Assembly (NCBI RefSeq): GCF_000235425.2
Contig: NZ_KI912266.1
Coordinates: 6,292,029-6,356,028, forward strand
DNA length: 64,000 nt
Origin: Pseudofrankia saprophytica
GTDB lineage: Bacteria > Actinomycetota > Actinomycetes > Frankiales > Frankiaceae
Direction of reading: 5' to 3'
The notes under the pieces are model-generated. The model searched no databases, had not been told where the DNA came from, and saw nothing but the letters and a program-made list of their open reading frames with translations. Shown here in pieces: positions 32,599 to 40,784 of the stretch (within the stretch, counting starts at the first letter, position 1; each line of letters opens with the position of its first letter). The position numbers and the translations under genes are program-made.

Positions 32599-33528
32599 CT
32601 ATGGCGTGGGTATGAGACCGCGCAGCGCCGGAGCAAGCTCGCGCCATTCGCGGTCCGGCAGCGCGGTCGGGTCCGCGGTGAGGACCTGGACACAGACGTG
32701 GTTCGCGCCCGCGTCGAGGTGTTGGCGTACCCGGTCACGAATCACCTCGACGTCGCCGTAGGCGACGATCGCGTCGACCAACCGACGGCTCGGCCCGTCG
32801 ACGAGGTCATCGTCGCCGAAGCCCAGCCGCCGCATGCTCGCCTCCTGATGCGGCGCCATGGAGACGTAGCCGGCGACGTGCGCGGTCGCGACCTGACGGG
32901 CCCGGTCAGCGGCGGTGTCCAGGACGACGGCCTGCTCGACGCCCAGAAACGCCTCGGGGCCCATGAGTTCGCGCGCCCGCCGAGTGTGTTCGACGGGCAC
33001 GAAGTACGGGTGCGCCCCCCATGTCCGTTCGGCCGCCAGCGACAGCATCTTCGGACCGAGCGCGGCCAGTACCCGGCGCACGGCCGGGCGCGGTGACGGG
33101 CTGTGGGCCGGTACGGCGTCCATGGCCGCGAGGTAGGCGCCCATGGTGGATACCGCCTTCCCCAACGCGGGCAGCGGATAGCCATCCAGCTTGTGGATGC
33201 TGTCGTCGACCCGGTGCCCGCCAAGGCCGAGAAGGTAGCGCCCTGGGAACGCCTCGCCCAGCGCGCGTGCCGCGGTCGCCAGGGCGATCGGATCGCGGAA
33301 CGCGATGTTCGCGATGCCGGACGCGACGGCGATGCGCCGGGTGGCCGACAGCAGCAGCCACGCCTGGCCGACCGTGTCGCGACCGAACGCCTCTCCGTAC
33401 CAGAGTGCGCCGTAGCCCAGCTCCTCGATCTGGGCGGCGGCCTCCCGCACACGGTTGGCGGGCTGGCCGTCGAGCGCGAACGTCCAGACGCCGACGTGGC
33501 CGAGCTCGTGTTCTGGGTCCGCTGTCAC
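32599..33528 (-). CDS. LLM-class F420-dependent oxidoreductase (TIGR03620-like)
   Basis: 309-residue luciferase-like enzyme beginning 'HVGVWTFALDGQPANRVREA', with 'LGYGALWYGEAFGRDTVGQA', 'IANIAFRDPIALATAARALG' and 'LLGLGGHRVDD'. It resembles the TIGR03620 subgroup. GTG 33528 has AAGGAG upstream. It is divergent from a TetR regulator, with a large perfect inverted repeat between them, and is the obvious target gene. It converges on the aminotransferase at 32559. A CTATGG motif repeats several times in the 40-bp gap between those two stop codons. Confidence 0.9.
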   Translation of the reverse strand: MTADPEHELGHVGVWTFALDGQPANRVREAAAQIEELGYGALWYGEAFGRDTVGQAWLLLSATRRIAVASGIANIAFRDPIALATAARALGEAFPGRYLLGLGGHRVDDSIHKLDGYPLPALGKAVSTMGAYLAAMDAVPAHSPSPRPAVRRVLAALGPKMLSLAAERTWGAHPYFVPVEHTRRARELMGPEAFLGVEQAVVLDTAADRARQVATAHVAGYVSMAPHQEASMRRLGFGDDDLVDGPSRRLVDAIVAYGDVEVIRDRVRQHLDAGANHVCVQVLTADPTALPDREWRELAPALRGLIPTP

Positions 33529-33565
33529 GGCGCTCCTTCAGTCCTCACGCGATCAGTCCCATCCG

Positions 33566-33619
33566 ATCCGGACAGGGTGTCCGTTTCCGTTCGCTACGAT
33601 ACGGACACCCTGTCCGGAT
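33566..33619. promoter_or_regulatory. Double TetR operator: 19-bp perfect inverted repeats
   Basis: ATCCGGACAGGGTGTCCGT (33566-33584) and its exact reverse complement (33601-33619) flank a 16-bp spacer. Each arm contains the palindrome CGGACA-GGG-TGTCCG or its complement, so two repressor dimers could bind symmetrically between the divergent genes. Confidence 0.8.
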
Positions 33620-33650
33620 GTCTATACGGGTGGGCGGAGAGGAGGGAGGG

Positions 33651-34247
33651 ATGGCGATGGGTGGACGAGGCCCTATGGAACGCGTCCAGCGCACCGATGC
33701 CCGGCGTAACCGGGAACGCCTGGTCGCGGCCGCGCGCGAGGCCTTCGACGAGGCTGGACCCGACGCGTCCCTCGTCGAGATCGCCCGCCGGTCAGGGGTC
33801 GGGCAGGGAACCCTCTACCGGCACTTTCCGACGCGGGCCGCGCTGTTGAGTGCCGTACTCGCGGACCGAATCGAGACGCTGTGCCGACAGGCGGCCGAGC
33901 TGTCTGCCACCCGCTCCGCCGACGACGCACTGGCGACCTGGCTACACCTGTTCCTCGTCCACGCCCGCGTCAACCAGGGTCTCGCCGGCGCGTTCATGGC
34001 CGAGGGACCCGAGACAGTCCCCGTCGACTGCCATCAGGCCATCACGCGCGCCGCGGCCGATCTCCTCGGCCGCGCCCAGCGGACGGGCACCATACGGCCC
34101 GATCTGAGCCCCGACGACCTCGTCCAGCTCGTCGTCGGCATCGCGCTGGCGACCGCCCGCACCGGCGACGCCGACCAGGCCGACCGCCTGCTCGCGCTGG
34201 CCCTCGACGCCGTCAGATCTCGCCGTCTTCCATCAGGTACATCCTGA
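33651..34247 (+). CDS. TetR-family transcriptional regulator
   Basis: 198-residue regulator. The HTH is 'RRNRERLVAAAREAFDEAGP', 'SLVEIARRSGVGQGTLYRHF' and 'PTRAALLSAVLADRI'; the ligand domain is all-helical. ATG 33651 follows a G/A-rich Shine-Dalgarno (GGAGGGAGGG); ATG 33657 or 33675 are possible. It probably represses itself and the divergent LLM gene through the double operator at 33566-33619. Its 3' end overlaps the convergent DUF1330 gene by 35 bp. Confidence 0.9.
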   Translation: MAMGGRGPMERVQRTDARRNRERLVAAAREAFDEAGPDASLVEIARRSGVGQGTLYRHFPTRAALLSAVLADRIETLCRQAAELSATRSADDALATWLHLFLVHARVNQGLAGAFMAEGPETVPVDCHQAITRAAADLLGRAQRTGTIRPDLSPDDLVQLVVGIALATARTGDADQADRLLALALDAVRSRRLPSGTS

Positions 34248-34518
34248 AGTCCGCGAAAATCCGGTCCCGCAAGGGGATGATGTCCAGGTATTCCGGCTCG
34301 AAGAACAGCCTTTCAGCCAGCTCCTCCGCCGGGAAGTCGATCACCATGACCAGGTCGGGAGCATGGGAGCCGTAGAGCGCCCTCTTGACGAGCTGGCGGC
34401 GGATGACCGTCCCCTGGTTCTTGTCGAGATACGCGCGCACGGTCCTCGAGTACTCCGCGAAGTGCGCCTCGTATCCCTCCCGGAAAGAGCCCTCCACCAC
34501 GATCGTCGCCTTGCTCAA
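34213..34518 (-). CDS. DUF1330-family protein
   Basis: 101-residue small alpha/beta-barrel protein: 'IVVEGSFREGYEAHFAEYSR', 'TVRAYLDKNQGTVIRRQLVK', 'DLVMVIDFPAEELAERLFFE' and 'YLDIIPLRDRIFADFRMYLM'. DUF1330 proteins belong to the dimeric ferredoxin-like group; activity is unknown. TTG 34518 has GGAGG seven bases upstream, and its first bases overlap the TGA of the membrane protein gene (TTGA), so translation is coupled. Confidence 0.85.
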   Translation of the reverse strand: MSKATIVVEGSFREGYEAHFAEYSRTVRAYLDKNQGTVIRRQLVKRALYGSHAPDLVMVIDFPAEELAERLFFEPEYLDIIPLRDRIFADFRMYLMEDGEI

Positions 34519-35165
34519 CTCGATTCCTCCGGGGTGAGGCCCACGCGCTGGACTTGGCTGGCCGGCGACGTCGCGGCGAGCCCCTTCGCGGTCGCGTTCG
34601 CGTACAGCCGCAGGACGACGAATGCGACGCACGCGCCGCAGGTCCCGAGGGTCATGTCGCCCAGGGTGTCCTCGTAGGCGGTGGCCAGTTCGGTGCCGTG
34701 CCGGATGAACGTCCACCATTCGCCGATCTCCCAGGCCAGGGCGAGCAGTGCCCCGCCCCCGACCACCGCGACCCCGCTCACCCAGACCGGCCGCACCGAC
34801 CAGACGCCGAGTACCAGGCCGAGCCCCAGGCAGACCAGGAACCAGTTCACGAAGTGGTTGGCGTCGTCCCACCACACCACGGTGTCGTAGAGATTCAGCG
34901 TGTTGCCGCTGACATCGACGAGGAAGGGTGCCATCACCAGGGCGAATCCCGTCCAGGGCGGATCGTGCGGCGCGGGTCGCCGTCGTTGCGTCAGCCACCA
35001 CACGGTCGGCACCAGCAGCATCAGGATCGGGTAGAACACCAACCTGGCGCCGAACCCCTTGCCCTCGAACTGTGGCAGGCCGGTCGCCACGCTGGCGATC
35101 GCGAGCTGAATGACCGTCGCGGCCAGGACGAGCAGCGAGGCGGCTTTCGCCGACGGACGACGCAT
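34515..35165 (-). CDS. YjdF/DUF2238-like membrane protein
   Basis: 216-residue integral membrane protein with about six hydrophobic segments and conserved polar motifs 'WWDDANHFVNWF' and 'LAWEIGEWWTFIRHGTELAT', typical of the YjdF/DUF2238 group. Function unknown; the conserved Asp, His and Glu inside the membrane suggest metal binding or an enzymatic role. ATG 35165 with GAGGAT upstream. It is first gene of a two-gene unit with DUF1330. Confidence 0.82.
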   Translation of the reverse strand: MRRPSAKAASLLVLAATVIQLAIASVATGLPQFEGKGFGARLVFYPILMLLVPTVWWLTQRRRPAPHDPPWTGFALVMAPFLVDVSGNTLNLYDTVVWWDDANHFVNWFLVCLGLGLVLGVWSVRPVWVSGVAVVGGGALLALAWEIGEWWTFIRHGTELATAYEDTLGDMTLGTCGACVAFVVLRLYANATAKGLAATSPASQVQRVGLTPEESS

Positions 35166-35213
35166 ACCGGGATCCTCGCCACCACATGCGCGGACGACCC
35201 GTCGCTGTAGCGA

Positions 35214-35242
35214 GCCCGACACCGACTGTCGGTGGTTCGGGC
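35214..35242. terminator. Hairpin downstream of the TetR gene at 35284
   Basis: GCCCGACACCGAC (35214-35226) pairs with GTCGGTG (35228-35234) and, after a two-base bulge, TCGGGC (35237-35242). It probably ends the TetR transcript. Confidence 0.5.
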
Positions 35243-35283
35243 GGCGGCGCCCTCGACCGATCACCGCCGTCGGCGGGTGGGCG

Positions 35284-35961
35284 TCATGTCTCCGCCGCGT
35301 CGGCGTGCGACCCGTCCCGGGGCGGGTGAACGTGCCGCAGGGCGTGGGTCATCCGGTCGACGAGGAGCGCCTCCCCGTCGACCATCGACGGCGCGAGGTG
35401 GCTGTTGATCTCGAGTGACACCAGGCCGTGCAGGGTGCCGAACAGGCCCAGCAGGCGGTGCTGGTCGTCGGTGGGCAGCGTGGCGAACTCCGCCAGCCGG
35501 TCGCCGCGTCCCTCCGCCTCCCCGACCGCCAGCAGGAACGGCCGATAGACCGTCTGTTCTGCGGTCACGGTGGGTCCGTCCGCCGGGGCCGCGTATCCGG
35601 GCAGCTGGTCGGTCCAGATCAGGTTGAACTGCCGGGGGTTGGCGACAGCCCAGGCTCGGTATGCCCGGACGCAGGCGAGGAGCCGGTCGACGGACTCGGC
35701 GCCCGCGCTGTCGTCGAACGCCTGGCGGACAGCGTCGGCGAGACTCCGGAAGCTCTCCGTGATCAACGCGGTGAACAGGTCGTCGAGGCTGCCGAAGTAG
35801 GTGTAGAGCGAGGCCGGGTTCATGCCGACCTCGCGGGCGACACCCCGCCACGACACGTTGCCTGGACCGCCTTCGTCGAGCTGACGGCGGGCGACGGCGG
35901 TGATCTCCGCGACGAGCTCCCGGCGCTGCCGGTCGCGTCGGGACTCCGTGGAGGTGCTCAC
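35284..35961 (-). CDS. TetR-family transcriptional regulator
   Basis: 225-residue regulator. The HTH is 'LDEGGPGNVSWRGVAREVGM' with 'NPASLYTYFGSLDDLFTALI'; the C-domain has the TetR_C motif 'RAYRAWAVANPRQFNLIWTD'. GTG 35961 is chosen from the family N-terminus and has no clear Shine-Dalgarno. It is divergent from the epimerase-like gene at 36082, whose promoter contains a perfect palindrome, so that gene is its likely target. Confidence 0.88.
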   Translation of the reverse strand: MSTSTESRRDRQRRELVAEITAVARRQLDEGGPGNVSWRGVAREVGMNPASLYTYFGSLDDLFTALITESFRSLADAVRQAFDDSAGAESVDRLLACVRAYRAWAVANPRQFNLIWTDQLPGYAAPADGPTVTAEQTVYRPFLLAVGEAEGRGDRLAEFATLPTDDQHRLLGLFGTLHGLVSLEINSHLAPSMVDGEALLVDRMTHALRHVHPPRDGSHADAAET

Positions 35962-36003
35962 GCCGTCGAGCCTAGTCGAACAAGCTTGATCTTTCGAACG
36001 CCA

Positions 36004-36044
36004 TTGACTCGCCAAACAATGTTTGGCTACTGTCTCCATACAGT
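36004..36044 (+). promoter_or_regulatory. Promoter with TetR palindrome inside its spacer
   Basis: TTGACT (36004-36009) and TACTGT (36028-36033) are 18 bp apart. The spacer is almost wholly occupied by GCCAAACA-A-TGTTTGGC (36011-36027), a perfect palindrome. A second inverted repeat, ACTGT-N6-ACAGT (36029-36044), overlaps the -10 box and start point. Confidence 0.75.
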
Positions 36045-36081
36045 GTTCGAACTTCGAATGGTGATTGGAGATGGTGAAGAG

Positions 36082-37014
36082 GTGCACCTCCTCGACGCCT
36101 CCGTCGTCCTGGGCGCGGGCCCCGTCGGCCGGTCGGTCGCGGCCGCGCTCGTGGCCCGCGGGATCCGTCCGCGCGTCGTCACCAGATCGGGGACCACGAT
36201 CGACGGGACCCAGCCCTGCCAGGCCGACGTGGCCGACCCCGACGGTGCTCGCGGCGCGGTCGGCCGCGCCACCGTGGTCTTCCAGTGCGCCCAACCGGCA
36301 TACCACCGGTGGGGGAAGGACTTCCCGGCCATCCAGCGATCCGTCGTCCAGGCCTGCGAGGCGAGTGGCGCGGTACTCGTGGCGATCGAGAACCTCTACG
36401 GGTACGGGCCGGTGTCCGTACCCATGACCGAGGACCTTCCGATGAGACCGACCACCCGGAAGGGCGCGGTGCGCGCCGCCATGTGGGCCGAGCTGCTCGA
36501 CGCTCACCGGTCCGGCCGGGTCCGCGTCGCGGCGGTTCGGGCCAGCGACTTCTTCGGCGCCGGGGTGCGCGACTCGGCGTTCGGCGAACGGTTCTTCGCC
36601 CCGCTCGTCTCCGGTGGGAAAGCCCAGATCCTTGGCTCACCGCGGGCACGGCACGCGATCACCTATGTGCCCGACCTCGCCGAGGCGGCGGTACGCGTGG
36701 CCGAGGATCCCGCGGCCTGGGGGCGAGCATGGCATGCGCCGACCGCCCCGGCGATCAGTCAGCTCGCCCTCGTCGAGGCCACCGCGCGCGCCGCAGGTGT
36801 GGCGCCCGCCTTCGTCGCGGTGAAGCCGTGGCAGTTGCGCCTCGTCGGTGCCGTCAACCCAGGCGCTCGGGAGACGGTGGAGATGCTCTACGAGTTCGAC
36901 CGCGACTTCGTCGTGGACTCGTCGGCCTTCGAGACCCGCTTCGGCCAGCGGCCGACGCCGCTGGACCGCGCTCTCGCCGAGACGGCCGCGTGGTACCAGC
37001 GGGCGGAGACCTGA
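36082..37014 (+). CDS. NAD-dependent epimerase/dehydratase-family protein
   Basis: 310-residue extended SDR. It has the dinucleotide motif 'VVLGAGPVGRSVAAALVARG' and 'ATVVFQCAQPAYHRWGKDFP'. The segment 'VLVAIENLYGYGPVSVPMTE' is where classical members have Tyr-x-x-x-Lys, but here the Lys is not in the normal place, so it is an atypical SDR, probably a reductase. GTG 36082 fits the family N-terminus ('HLLDASVVLGAGPVG') and has GGAGATGG upstream; ATG 36058 is the alternative. It should be repressed by the divergent TetR protein through the promoter palindrome. Confidence 0.85.
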   Translation: MHLLDASVVLGAGPVGRSVAAALVARGIRPRVVTRSGTTIDGTQPCQADVADPDGARGAVGRATVVFQCAQPAYHRWGKDFPAIQRSVVQACEASGAVLVAIENLYGYGPVSVPMTEDLPMRPTTRKGAVRAAMWAELLDAHRSGRVRVAAVRASDFFGAGVRDSAFGERFFAPLVSGGKAQILGSPRARHAITYVPDLAEAAVRVAEDPAAWGRAWHAPTAPAISQLALVEATARAAGVAPAFVAVKPWQLRLVGAVNPGARETVEMLYEFDRDFVVDSSAFETRFGQRPTPLDRALAETAAWYQRAET

Positions 37015-37170
37015 AACAGGCTGGGTACGCGTCACCGGCGCGCTGGTGCTCGTCCCGCTCATCGCGCCAAGAAGCGCGCCGAGCCCTGGCCAGGTGAACA
37101 TCACTTTTGGTGACGGTTCGGTCCGGATTGAGGTACGACCCGCGGGGCCCCACTGGCCGAGTTTGACTCC

Positions 37171-39660
37171 TTACCACTGGTTCCCGTTCCTGTTTCCGTA
37201 ACCAGCCCGGCCGTCGGTCTCGCCATTGCGGTGAGGCGGCGGCTGACCAGGCAGTGCGGCTGGCGGTCCGAAGAACTGTCCTTGTCCGAAGCGGCAACCA
37301 TGGCGGGCCAATGTGCGTGCCTGCTCTCGGTTCTGGACGCCGGTGGCAACGACCGTGAGACCGAGGTCCTTGGCGAGGGTGAGCAGTGCGTGGCGGAGCA
37401 GGTCGGCCCGGTTGGCGCTGCCTGTTAGGCCGCCGGCGAAGGAGCTGTCGAACATAAGTATCTGGATCGGCAGCTCGTCGAGCGCCAGAAAGGTGTTCTG
37501 GTTCCTGGCGATGCCGTTCAGCGCGAGGCGCAGGCCACGGGCGACGCATGTCCGCAGGCTGCGCGCGACCTCCTCGTCGAGGCACTCCATGTCCAAAACC
37601 TTGAGGACCAAGGCCTGGGCGGGGAGGCGGGAGGCCGCCAGCGCCGCCTCGACGTCAAGCAGTAAGTCACCAGGCGGCCTCGCCGCCGAAACGCTGACGC
37701 AGACGGTGACATTCTGACCTGTCTGCCTCCGGTAGTGGCCGATATCATGGCACGCGCGGCCGATGATCAACCGTTCGAGCTGTGCTCTTAGCCCCTCCCC
37801 GCTCGCGACCGCGACCATCTGCTCTGCCGTGAGCGACCCGAACGTCGGATGGTGCCAGCACGTTGAAGCCTGGAACGCGACCGTGTGATGGTGGATCAGA
37901 TCGACGATCGGCTGATAGAGGACATCGATGACGCCGCCGGCGGGATCGCCCCGCAGCAACTGGCACAGCGCGAGTTGCGCCGTCGGCGACCGGCCGTGAG
38001 CGAAGATGTCAGGATCGTAGACGACCAGACTGTTTTTCCCCCGCTGCTTGGCCGCGTACATGGCGAGATCTGCCTGCTGGACCAGGTCCTCGGCACTGAT
38101 CGGGGATCCCGGCACAGCGACTGTCAGGCCAAGGCTCACGTGAATGGCGCATGGCTGCCCGGCAAGAAAGCACGGTGCCCGGACCACCGCGCCCACCCTC
38201 TTGCCGACCGCCTCGGCGTCCGCGGCATCGTCCGCCAAAAGCACCGCGAACTCGTCGCCACCGAGACGGGCGACCGTGTCCGAGGGCGGTACGCAACCAA
38301 GCAGCCGCCGAGCAGTTATCCTCAGCAATTCGTCCCCGGCCGGATGGCCCAAGGTGTCGTTGACAATCTTGAAGTCATCGAGATCACAGAAGAGCAGAGC
38401 CAGCCGGCCGCGGGCTCGCCGAGCGACCGCGGCTTCCACCCGGTCACCGAACAGCACGCGGTTCGCCAGCCCGGTCAGCGGGTCATGGAGCGCCTGGTGG
38501 CGCAGCTGGCGACGGCTCTGCTGAACCCTGTCCAGCAGCTTCTGGTTGTCCGCCAAAGTCAGCATCTGCCGGATCAGCACCAGCAAAACGAGCGCGAAGA
38601 TGCCGTATATTTCGATCGGTTCGACCCGCACCTCGGTTGACATCTGAAGGCCCGCCAGCACGCCCAGCGCGGACAGTGGAATGTACGGGAGGAATATCCT
38701 CACCCAGCCTATGCCGGGTCCGGCCCGCCAGCCAGTCCACCGGACGTGCCACGAGGCCCTGCCGTCAGAAGCGGATTCGAGGCTTAGGGGGGAAGCGGCA
38801 ACTACAGAGCCAGTCGATGACCGTGGTGGCGTGATGCAGGCAAGCCCGATCATCACAGTGCCAATGACGTTAGCGGCTTCGAGTTGCAGGGGCTCCGGTC
38901 GGCCGATCGCGACGAAGTAGAGCGACACGTGCAGAAGTACGGTGATGGAGGCCAGCCCACCACCGAGCAATGCGAAGGACTTCTTCTGGCGGGGGCGCCG
39001 GAACGCCGCCACGAGCAGCACGGTGATCAGTAGCAGGAGACATCCGAGGCCGAACGCCAACAATATCGCGAGACTGGCTGGTGCGGGTGCTCGCGCACGC
39101 ATCAGAGGCCGGAGGATGACCACCCAGCCGAGCAGGCTCAGCGAGCTGACGAGGAGCACCGCGTCCATGACGGTGACAGTCCGCCAATGGGTGCCGCCCT
39201 GACCGGCTCCGCGCACCGGCTCGTCCTCTGGGCTGAGTGGGTCGGTGGGAAAAGCCAGCAGCGCGACAACGGATGCTGGAATGAACGCCAGATACGCCGG
39301 CTCCGTCCCCGACAAGGGTGGCACCGGCTCCTGGCCCGAGAACAACGCCCTGACGGAAGTGATGACCAGGCCGGCTGCCACCGCGATCCATCCGGCGAGC
39401 AGGAGCAGTCGCCAACGTCGCTCGCCGCCCTTCGCTCGCCGTGCCGACCACAGCTCGCATCCACCCTGGAACGCAATAGCGGCCATGCCGCAGGCGCGGA
39501 CTACCAGATCAGCGGCGCGCGGGGGAAGGATGAAGGAAGCGAGCATGACTGTGGGCGCGACTGCCGCCCACACATAGACTATTCGGCGGAAAACGGTCGC
39601 GCCGCAGTTCGGTGCGTCGCACTCCGTCGCAGCTGCTCCAGTGATCTCCGCGCGCGACAT
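37171..39660 (-). CDS. Membrane GGDEF protein with degenerate EAL domain
   Basis: 829-residue protein. Up to about residue 395 there are roughly nine transmembrane helices. A coiled stretch ('LADNQKLLDRVQQSRRQLRH') leads into a complete GGDEF domain with 'ALHDPLTGLANRVLFGDRVE' and the active-site loop G467-G468-D469-E470-F471. The RxxD product-inhibition site before it is replaced by 'PPSD'. The EAL domain lacks its catalytic residues: EAL is QAS (597-599), the DDFG loop reads N715-G-I-A, and the late VVAEGVE reads VVATGVQ (770-776). It should make c-di-GMP without feedback control and not degrade it. ATG 39660 has GGAGAGGG upstream. The last 30 residues are Pro/Gly/Asn-rich. Confidence 0.92.
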   Translation of the reverse strand: MSRAEITGAAATECDAPNCGATVFRRIVYVWAAVAPTVMLASFILPPRAADLVVRACGMAAIAFQGGCELWSARRAKGGERRWRLLLLAGWIAVAAGLVITSVRALFSGQEPVPPLSGTEPAYLAFIPASVVALLAFPTDPLSPEDEPVRGAGQGGTHWRTVTVMDAVLLVSSLSLLGWVVILRPLMRARAPAPASLAILLAFGLGCLLLLITVLLVAAFRRPRQKKSFALLGGGLASITVLLHVSLYFVAIGRPEPLQLEAANVIGTVMIGLACITPPRSSTGSVVAASPLSLESASDGRASWHVRWTGWRAGPGIGWVRIFLPYIPLSALGVLAGLQMSTEVRVEPIEIYGIFALVLLVLIRQMLTLADNQKLLDRVQQSRRQLRHQALHDPLTGLANRVLFGDRVEAAVARRARGRLALLFCDLDDFKIVNDTLGHPAGDELLRITARRLLGCVPPSDTVARLGGDEFAVLLADDAADAEAVGKRVGAVVRAPCFLAGQPCAIHVSLGLTVAVPGSPISAEDLVQQADLAMYAAKQRGKNSLVVYDPDIFAHGRSPTAQLALCQLLRGDPAGGVIDVLYQPIVDLIHHHTVAFQASTCWHHPTFGSLTAEQMVAVASGEGLRAQLERLIIGRACHDIGHYRRQTGQNVTVCVSVSAARPPGDLLLDVEAALAASRLPAQALVLKVLDMECLDEEVARSLRTCVARGLRLALNGIARNQNTFLALDELPIQILMFDSSFAGGLTGSANRADLLRHALLTLAKDLGLTVVATGVQNREQARTLARHGCRFGQGQFFGPPAALPGQPPPHRNGETDGRAGYGNRNGNQW

Positions 39661-40322
39661 CGCCCTCTCCGCCTGGGATCATTTCCGCCCACGCCAGCCT
39701 GGATCGTCCTGCCAGCCGGAATGGATCGCCGCGACGAACCTCCTCCGACTCGTCCAACCGAAAGCGACGTCATATATACCCAGAGTGATGGCACGCACAT
39801 TAGTACGGGTGGACGAAGACCGCCAACGAGCCGAGGAGGCCCGATACGCTCTCCGCGCGTTCCTCGCCCCAATCTCAGCGCCGATCAGACCGAAACGGCC
39901 TGGCGATCAGGAGGTTGAGCATCGGCTACGGCATCACGCTCACCGCGATGGTCGATCAGGACCGCCTCGTCGTCGAACGGCGGACACCGGCGGCGGCAAG
40001 GTGGTACCGCCTGGCGGACGAGTTCGGCGAGCACGGCGCACGAGTGCTCGCCGGCGCGGCCGACCACGTGACGCTCAACGCATCGACCGCTGGATTGGCG
40101 GAGCGCACCTACCAGGCCGGCGCGTGCCGTGGCGCTGAGCCGACGGCACCGAAACCACCGTCCTCGCCGCCGAGGACACACAGCCACCCCACGCCACCCC
40201 TTGACCAGTCCGCTCGTCGTCCCCGTGCGGGCCCTGATCGACGGCCCTCGCCCACTCCCCTGACGCGGTCCACGCCTGCGCGACAGGCCAAAGGCCACCT
40301 CACGGGCTGGCACAGCCGGGAC
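39661..40322. other. Region with only doubtful open frames
   Basis: 662 bp upstream of the GGDEF gene and downstream of the flavodoxin gene. ATG 39788 opens a frame to 40138 whose first 40 residues look protein-like ('RVDEDRQRAEEARYALRAFL') and then degrade. A second frame from about 39915 reads 'YGITLTAMVDQDRLVVERRT' then 'PAAARWYRLADEFGEHGARV' before becoming Pro/Ser-rich. The two could be parts of one frameshifted gene, but I recognise no family. A TATATA stretch at about 39773 may be a promoter element. Confidence 0.3.
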
Positions 40323-40784
40323 CTACGGCATCAGGCTGGCGGCGATGGTGGCGCCGAGTTCCCAGCAGGCCTCGCGGGCCGCGGTGTCCGGGGTGCCAAT
40401 CACGGTGACCGGATCGCGCAGGCGCTTCCAGCGCAGACCGGTCGCGATCGACTCAACCGAACGCACCGCGCCCGTCGTGTCGCTGCCGCCGTGGACGTAC
40501 AACGCGTACGGCCGCCCGACCGTCGCTTCCAAGACCGGGTAGTACACGGTGTCGAAGAAGTGCTTGAGCGCGCCGCTCATGTAACCGATGTTGGCGGGAG
40601 TGCCGAGCAGGTAAGCGTCGGCGGCGAGCACGTCGACGGCGGTCGCGGCCAGCGCCGGCCGCACGACGATATCCACACCTTCAATGGCGTCGTCCCGGGC
40701 GCCTGACAGCACCGCCTCGAGCATGGCTTGCATCGTCGGGGACGGGGTGTGATGAACGACGAGCAGCGTTGGCACCAGGGTCAT
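40323..40784 (-). CDS. Flavodoxin-family protein
   Basis: 153-residue flavodoxin-like fold: 'TLLVVHHTPSPTMQAMLEAV' (phosphate-binding loop), 'ADAYLLGTPANIGYMSGALK' with 'HFFDTVYYPV', and 'GRPYALYVHGGSDTTGAVRS'. It should bind FMN and act as an electron carrier or quinone reductase. Its ATG overlaps the TGA of the TetR gene (ATGA), so the regulator and flavoprotein are translated together. Confidence 0.88.
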   Translation of the reverse strand: MTLVPTLLVVHHTPSPTMQAMLEAVLSGARDDAIEGVDIVVRPALAATAVDVLAADAYLLGTPANIGYMSGALKHFFDTVYYPVLEATVGRPYALYVHGGSDTTGAVRSVESIATGLRWKRLRDPVTVIGTPDTAAREACWELGATIAASLMP

